Of a stretch of DNA of 26,889 nt, positions 22,195 to 26,889 are shown piece by piece. The DNA is taken from NCBI GenBank assembly GCA_937895825.1, contig CALBKP010000075.1:1-26889 (forward strand). Direction: 5' to 3'. The notes under the pieces were generated by a model. The model ran no database searches. It saw only the letters and a program-made list of their open reading frames with translations, and was not told the origin of the DNA. Origin of the DNA: an uncultured Alistipes sp. (GTDB taxonomy: Bacteria; Bacteroidota; Bacteroidia; Bacteroidales; Rikenellaceae). The position numbers and the translations under genes are program-made. Positions within the stretch are counted from its first letter, which is position 1. Every line of letters starts with the position of its first letter.

Positions 22195-25100
22195 ATGAAA
22201 AACTTTACTCACAGAATCGCTTTGATCATCGCGATCTTATGCGTGGGCAGTGTTTCGGCATTTGCTCAACAAGTGAAGGGTACCGTTAAGGACTCAGCAG
22301 GCTCTCCGATCATCGGTGCAGCTGTTGTTGTCGAGGGTACAACAGTCGGCACATCTACTGATGTCAATGGTACATTTGCCGTTGATGCTCGTGACGGCCA
22401 GACATTGGTGGTATCTTTCATCGGTTACGTCCCCCAGAACGTAGTTGTGGGGGGGGGAAGAACGGTTTATGACATTGTTCTTCAAGAGGATATCCTCGAT
22501 GTAGACGAGGTTGTAGTTGTTGGTTACGGTACTCAGAAGAAGAGCGTTGTAACGGCAGCAATCTCATCTATCACGGCTGATGACCTTAAGGCTCAGTCGA
22601 ACAATCGCATCCAGAACGTACTTCAGGGTATGACCTCGGGTGTTACCGTTACTGCCCCCTCTGGTGCTCCCGATGCATCGGCTCAGGTGCGCGTGCGCGG
22701 TGTTGGCTCTATCAACAACTCGGAGCCTTTGTACATCGTCGACGGTTTGGCAATTTCTGGTGGTATCGACTACCTTAACCCCAACGATATCGAGCGTATC
22801 GAGGTTTTGAAGGATGCTGCTTCGGGTGCTGTGTACGGTGCACGTGCTGCTAACGGTGTTATCCTCGTGACTACTAAGAAGGGTCAGAAGGGTCGTGCCG
22901 TTGTAAACTACGACTTCTCTTATGGTTGGCAGAATCCATGGCGTAAGCCTCAGGTGCTCAACGCTACGGAGTATGCTACAATCATGAACGAGGGTTATAT
23001 CAACGCTGGTCAGGCCCCCATCTACGACAATCCTTATGAGTTTGGCGAGGGTACTGATTGGGTAAGCGAGACGTTGAACGCTAACGCTCCTATCATGAAG
23101 CACGACCTCTCGATTATGGGTGGTTCGGAGAGCGTCAACTACGCACTTTCGGCTGGTTACCTTACACACGAGGGTATCGTGGGTGGTAACTACGATCGTT
23201 CTAACTATGAGCGTCTCACAATTCGTGCCAACATTGGTGCTACCGTATTCGATAGCTCGAAGAAGCGCGATTGGCTCAATAAATTGACCGTTCAGACCTC
23301 TGTATCGTACGCGCGCATATTATCTACTGGTATCGAGGCTAACTCGGAGTATGGTTCACCACTCGGCTCGGCTATCACAATGTCGCCGCTGTTGGACGTT
23401 TACGCTACTCCCGAGCAGGAGGAGGAGTACAAGACGCTCTATCCTGAGGGCTACGAGCACATCGTTCGCGATGCTAACGGCCGTCCTTACACCGTTGTTG
23501 ATGGTGGCGTTTACAACGAGCAGACCAACCCATTGGCATTCCTCTCATTGCCTGGTACTAAGTATGAGACTGATAAGTTTATTGCTAACTTTGTAGGCGA
23601 GATTTCGCTTTATGATGGTCTTAAGTTCCGTTCATCGGTAGGTGTTGACCTCGCATTCTGGGGCAACCACGGCTACAACAAGCAGTACTTCCTCTCTTCT
23701 AAGCGTTACAGCTACAACACTGTCGCTTCGGAGACTATTTACGACAAGGATGGTAACGCTACCGTAACCGAGAAGACCAACTACGCTGAGTCTGTATCAC
23801 AGGAGATGAATCGTGGTTTGCAGTATCAGGTTGAGAATGTCCTTTCATACGACAAGACATTCGGCAAGCACTCTATCGCTATCCTTTTGGGTCAGTCGGC
23901 TATCTCATCTACATCGCAGAACGTAGGTGCTTCGGCACGTGGTATCATGTACCCTTATGATCCTTATAAGATCACCGTTAATAACACTCTCGGCCAGCAG
24001 GCTGACGGTGATCGTAACGGTTGGGGTTCTTGGAATTCTATCCCCTATCGCTTGGCATCGTACTTCGGTCGTGTGTCGTACAACTACGACGAACGATATA
24101 TGGCCGAGGTAACCTTCCGTCGTGATGGTTCAAGCCGTTTCGGTGATAACAACAAGTGGGGTAACTTCCCATCAGTATCAGCAGGTTGGAATATTAAGAA
24201 TGAGGCATTTATGGATAATGCTGAGTGGCTATCTACTTTGAAGCTCCGTGCATCTTGGGGTATCAACGGTAATGATGCTATCGGTAATTTCGTATATGCC
24301 GTATATATGAACTCGGGTAACAACTATGTATTCGGTTCTGGTGCTAATGGTTCGGAGGTTATCAACCTTGGTGCTAAGCCCTCTGGCCTTGCTAACCCCG
24401 ACGCACGTTGGGAGGAGTCACGTCAGACCGACATCGGTTTGGATGCAGGCTTCTTCGACAACCGCTTGACATTCACATTTGACTGGTATAACAAGAAGAC
24501 CGCAGGTATGCTTCTCTCAATGCCTGTTCCTGGCTATGCTGGTGACTCTGCTCCTACTGGTAACCTTGGTGATATGGTTAACCGTGGTATCGAGTTTGAG
24601 ATTGGCTGGCGCGACTCAGCTGGTTCGTTCAACTACCACATCTCGGCTAACGCAACCTATAACCAGAACGAGCTTACTTACCTCGGTGACGACTCTACTC
24701 ACCTCTACGGCTCTAACCACAAGATCGGTCAGTTGACACGTGGTTCTATCGGCCTTCCTTTCCCATACTTCTATGGTTATGTTACCGACGGTATCTTCCA
24801 GAATATGGATGAGGTTAATGCTCACGTAAACGCTGACGGTGTGTTGTTGCAGCCTAAGGCCGCTCCTGGTGATGTTCGCTTCAAGGATCTTGATGGTAAT
24901 GGAGTTATCGACGATGGTGACCGTACGATGATTGGTAAGGGTATGCCCGACTGGACATTTGGTCTTAACCTCGGTTTCGAGTGGAAGGGTCTTGACTTCA
25001 ACATGTTGTTGCAGGGTCAGGCCGGTTGTGAGATCTTCAACGTATCGCGTCGTACCGACCTCTACTACGTTAACCTTAATAAGTCTATCTTGAATCGTTG

Positions 25101-25437
25101 GACTGGTGAGGGCTCAACCAACAAGTATCCTCGTTTCATGTTCGACTCGGCTAACGAGAACTACCGTGTATCTGACCTCTGGTTGGAGGATGGCTCGTTC
25201 TTGCGTTGCCGTAACATGCAGATTGGTTACACATTGCCAGTTAACATTACCAAGAAGGTCGCTATTTCGCGTCTGCGTGTATTCGTAATGGCTGAGAACC
25301 TCTTTACATTGACGAAGTACACAGGTTGCGATCCTGAGGTTACCGGTGGTAATGGCTTCGGTACAGAGGCGGGTATCGACCGTGGTGTATATCCGCAAGC
25401 ACGCATTTGGACAGTAGGTGTTAACCTTTCATTATAA
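22195..25437 (+). CDS. SusC/RagA-type TonB-dependent outer-membrane receptor
   Basis: This 1080-residue outer-membrane transporter imports a glycan or peptide with its SusD partner. It has a signal peptide (1 to about 25, ending SAFAQ), a carboxypeptidase-regulatory-like domain (about 26-98) and a TonB-box region with DEVVVVGYGTQKKS (104-117). The plug domain (about 118-232) carries SusC signatures VRVRGVGSINNSEPLYIVDG and IERIEVLKDAASGAVYGARA. A beta-barrel runs to the C-terminus. There is no extra signalling domain, so this is a plain SusC. A run of nine Gs (22449-22457) encodes G86-G88. Glutamate codons are nearly all GAG. susD starts 21 bp later. The substrate cannot be predicted. Confidence 0.96.
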   Translation: MKNFTHRIALIIAILCVGSVSAFAQQVKGTVKDSAGSPIIGAAVVVEGTTVGTSTDVNGTFAVDARDGQTLVVSFIGYVPQNVVVGGGRTVYDIVLQEDILDVDEVVVVGYGTQKKSVVTAAISSITADDLKAQSNNRIQNVLQGMTSGVTVTAPSGAPDASAQVRVRGVGSINNSEPLYIVDGLAISGGIDYLNPNDIERIEVLKDAASGAVYGARAANGVILVTTKKGQKGRAVVNYDFSYGWQNPWRKPQVLNATEYATIMNEGYINAGQAPIYDNPYEFGEGTDWVSETLNANAPIMKHDLSIMGGSESVNYALSAGYLTHEGIVGGNYDRSNYERLTIRANIGATVFDSSKKRDWLNKLTVQTSVSYARILSTGIEANSEYGSPLGSAITMSPLLDVYATPEQEEEYKTLYPEGYEHIVRDANGRPYTVVDGGVYNEQTNPLAFLSLPGTKYETDKFIANFVGEISLYDGLKFRSSVGVDLAFWGNHGYNKQYFLSSKRYSYNTVASETIYDKDGNATVTEKTNYAESVSQEMNRGLQYQVENVLSYDKTFGKHSIAILLGQSAISSTSQNVGASARGIMYPYDPYKITVNNTLGQQADGDRNGWGSWNSIPYRLASYFGRVSYNYDERYMAEVTFRRDGSSRFGDNNKWGNFPSVSAGWNIKNEAFMDNAEWLSTLKLRASWGINGNDAIGNFVYAVYMNSGNNYVFGSGANGSEVINLGAKPSGLANPDARWEESRQTDIGLDAGFFDNRLTFTFDWYNKKTAGMLLSMPVPGYAGDSAPTGNLGDMVNRGIEFEIGWRDSAGSFNYHISANATYNQNELTYLGDDSTHLYGSNHKIGQLTRGSIGLPFPYFYGYVTDGIFQNMDEVNAHVNADGVLLQPKAAPGDVRFKDLDGNGVIDDGDRTMIGKGMPDWTFGLNLGFEWKGLDFNMLLQGQAGCEIFNVSRRTDLYYVNLNKSILNRWTGEGSTNKYPRFMFDSANENYRVSDLWLEDGSFLRCRNMQIGYTLPVNITKKVAISRLRVFVMAENLFTLTKYTGCDPEVTGGNGFGTEAGIDRGVYPQARIWTVGVNLSL

Positions 25438-25458
25438 TCTCCTAAAACGACTATCAAT

Positions 25459-26889
25459 ATGAAAAAGAACAATATATTCATGACAGGGTTGTTCGTTGCA
25501 GCAACTCTTTTCACGACCGGTTGTAGTGACAGCTTCTTGGAAGTTGATAATCCTTCCGGTGAACCGCTTGAAGAATATTATACTACGGATGCCCATATCC
25601 AGGAAGCGCTGATTGCGGCATACGATCCTCTTCATTGGCCGGACTGGGGATTGGGACAGTACAATGCATTGAACATTGATGCAGAAATCATGGGCGACGA
25701 TTTCTGGGTAGGTGGTGCGAATGCTGCCGATATGCAGAACTGGCACATGCTCTTCAATTATGAAGCCGACGAAAACAATACTCTTTCTTCTTTGTGGACA
25801 GTGGACTATTCGGGTATCAAGCGTTGTAACGACTTGTTGGCTTATTTGCCTTTGGGTAAGGATTTGACTGATGCCAATCGTGCATCTTATGAAATGCAAG
25901 CCCGTAGTCTTCGCGTGTTCTATTCCAACATGTTGTGGCATTATTTCGGAAATGTTCCTTTCTATTTGGAAAATCTGAGCAATCCTCCTTATACAGCTCC
26001 TCAGTTGACTGCGGATGAGGTGTATGACCAGCTGATTGTGGAATTGGAAGCTGTGATTGATTCCAATGTACTTCCGATGCGTTGGAGTGATGACCAGTCT
26101 GGTCGTGTATCACAGGCCATGGCTTGGATGATGTATGCTGAAATGGTGATGTACCAGAATGATGAAAGTAGATACGCCAAGGCATTGCAAGGCATGAAGG
26201 CTATCATCAGTAGCGGTCAATATGCCTTGAATCCGAATTATGCGAACCTTTGGGAAGAAAGCGGTGAATGGTGCTCTGAATCGATCTTCGAAATCAACTA
26301 TGAAGATGCCAATAATGAACGTGGTTGGAGTAGTCCATTGGCTATCGGTGGTACCGTTCTTCCTACACTGATTGCTCCTAACTCATGGCCTGGTGGTGAT
26401 GGTTGGGATGGTGGCGACGGCTGGGGATTCTTGCCGGTACGTGTTGAAACTTACGATATGTATGCCGAAGGTGATGTTCGCCGTGATGCTACTTGTTGGG
26501 ATGTTCGTGGCGTTACTTATACAGAACGATATCAGGATACTCACATCTGGTTGGCTAAGTATAGACCGTTTACAGAAAACAACAAAGATGCTGGTTTCGA
26601 CAACAACTTGAACTATAACAACAACTACCGTTATTATCGTTATGCTGAAACATTGTTGAATGCCGCTGAATTGAGTCTTCGTACAAATTCAGGTGATGCA
26701 GCTTCTTATTTGAATGAAGTTCGTAATCGTGCCGGTTTGGAAGCGATTGATGCAACCATTGACAACATCATCGAAGAACGCCATTTGGAATTTGTTGGTG
26801 AAGGTAAGCGCTATTGGGATTTGGTTCGTACAGGTAAGGCTGCCAGTGTATTGGTTCCAGACCAATATGGATATCGTACTAACTCTTGG
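25459..26889 (+). CDS. SusD/RagB-type substrate-binding lipoprotein (partial, 3' end cut by window)
   Basis: The frame is open for 477 codons to the window end. It starts with a lipoprotein signal ending FTTGC (Cys22), then SDSFLEVDNPSG, the usual SusD N-terminus. TPR-like helical segments follow, and near the end the family motif IIEERHLEFVGEGKRYWDLVRTG. It is the surface lid of the SusC channel and binds the substrate. It follows susC by 21 bp, so it is in one operon. Codon use differs sharply from susC and the rest of the window: I count about 34 GAA to 1 GAG for glutamate. The C-terminus lies beyond the window, so the gene is incomplete here, not broken. Confidence 0.95.
   Translation, partial: MKKNNIFMTGLFVAATLFTTGCSDSFLEVDNPSGEPLEEYYTTDAHIQEALIAAYDPLHWPDWGLGQYNALNIDAEIMGDDFWVGGANAADMQNWHMLFNYEADENNTLSSLWTVDYSGIKRCNDLLAYLPLGKDLTDANRASYEMQARSLRVFYSNMLWHYFGNVPFYLENLSNPPYTAPQLTADEVYDQLIVELEAVIDSNVLPMRWSDDQSGRVSQAMAWMMYAEMVMYQNDESRYAKALQGMKAIISSGQYALNPNYANLWEESGEWCSESIFEINYEDANNERGWSSPLAIGGTVLPTLIAPNSWPGGDGWDGGDGWGFLPVRVETYDMYAEGDVRRDATCWDVRGVTYTERYQDTHIWLAKYRPFTENNKDAGFDNNLNYNNNYRYYRYAETLLNAAELSLRTNSGDAASYLNEVRNRAGLEAIDATIDNIIEERHLEFVGEGKRYWDLVRTGKAASVLVPDQYGYRTNSW

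Overview
The window looks like chromosomal DNA of a gut-type Bacteroidales, probably Alistipes or a close relative. The evidence is a SusC/SusD pair, the glycogen-handling trio of debranching enzyme, GT4 glycosyltransferase and GH57 enzyme, repeated Bacteroidetes -7 promoter boxes (TAnnTTTG, sometimes with TTTG 19-20 bp upstream), a moderate GC content, and a strong GAG preference for glutamate. The genus is an inference from style, not from a marker gene.

Layout. Positions 1-385 are non-coding: a long nested hairpin, a stretch ending like a tRNA-Ser 3' end, and two terminators. Then come a minus-strand porin plus YeiH-type transporter operon (386-2867), a SLOG/DUF1273 protein (2992-3480), a plus-strand pair of small membrane proteins (3573-4067), L-serine ammonia-lyase (4148-5344, minus) and HemW (5454-6563). 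The glycogen operon follows (6725-11271, plus) and runs into a three-copy array of about 122-bp hairpin repeats (11273-11640). A lipoprotein, plsX, rpmF and a DUF177 gene lie on the minus strand (11721-14583). They are followed by an unknown protein (14690-15103, plus), a P-type ATPase-like scrap, groL/groS (minus), and a small HTH protein (17532-17762, minus). Upstream of the HTH gene are four copies of a GGGTATTAA..TTAATACCC palindrome and a decayed gene. rarA and a NupG-type MFS transporter follow (minus), then tRNA-Gln(CUG), a long AT-rich region, susC (22195-25437) and a susD cut by the window end.

The genes are mostly housekeeping: protein folding (GroES/GroEL), ribosome and lipid synthesis (L32, DUF177, PlsX), replication-fork maintenance (RarA), haem handling (HemW), serine catabolism, glycogen metabolism, and glycan or nucleoside import. 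I see no CRISPR array, phage, transposase or obvious defence island.

The most notable signals are: (1) the palindrome array beside a stand-alone HTH gene next to groES; (2) an abrupt change in glutamate codon choice between susC (almost all GAG) and susD (almost all GAA); (3) a run of nine Gs inside susC that could slip; (4) the tandem hairpin repeats after the glycogen operon; (5) a duplicated tRNA-Gln 3' end about 247 bp downstream of the intact gene, with a similar tRNA-Ser-like 3' end at the left edge. None of these proves a new system. The palindrome/HTH locus is the best candidate for an undescribed regulatory unit.
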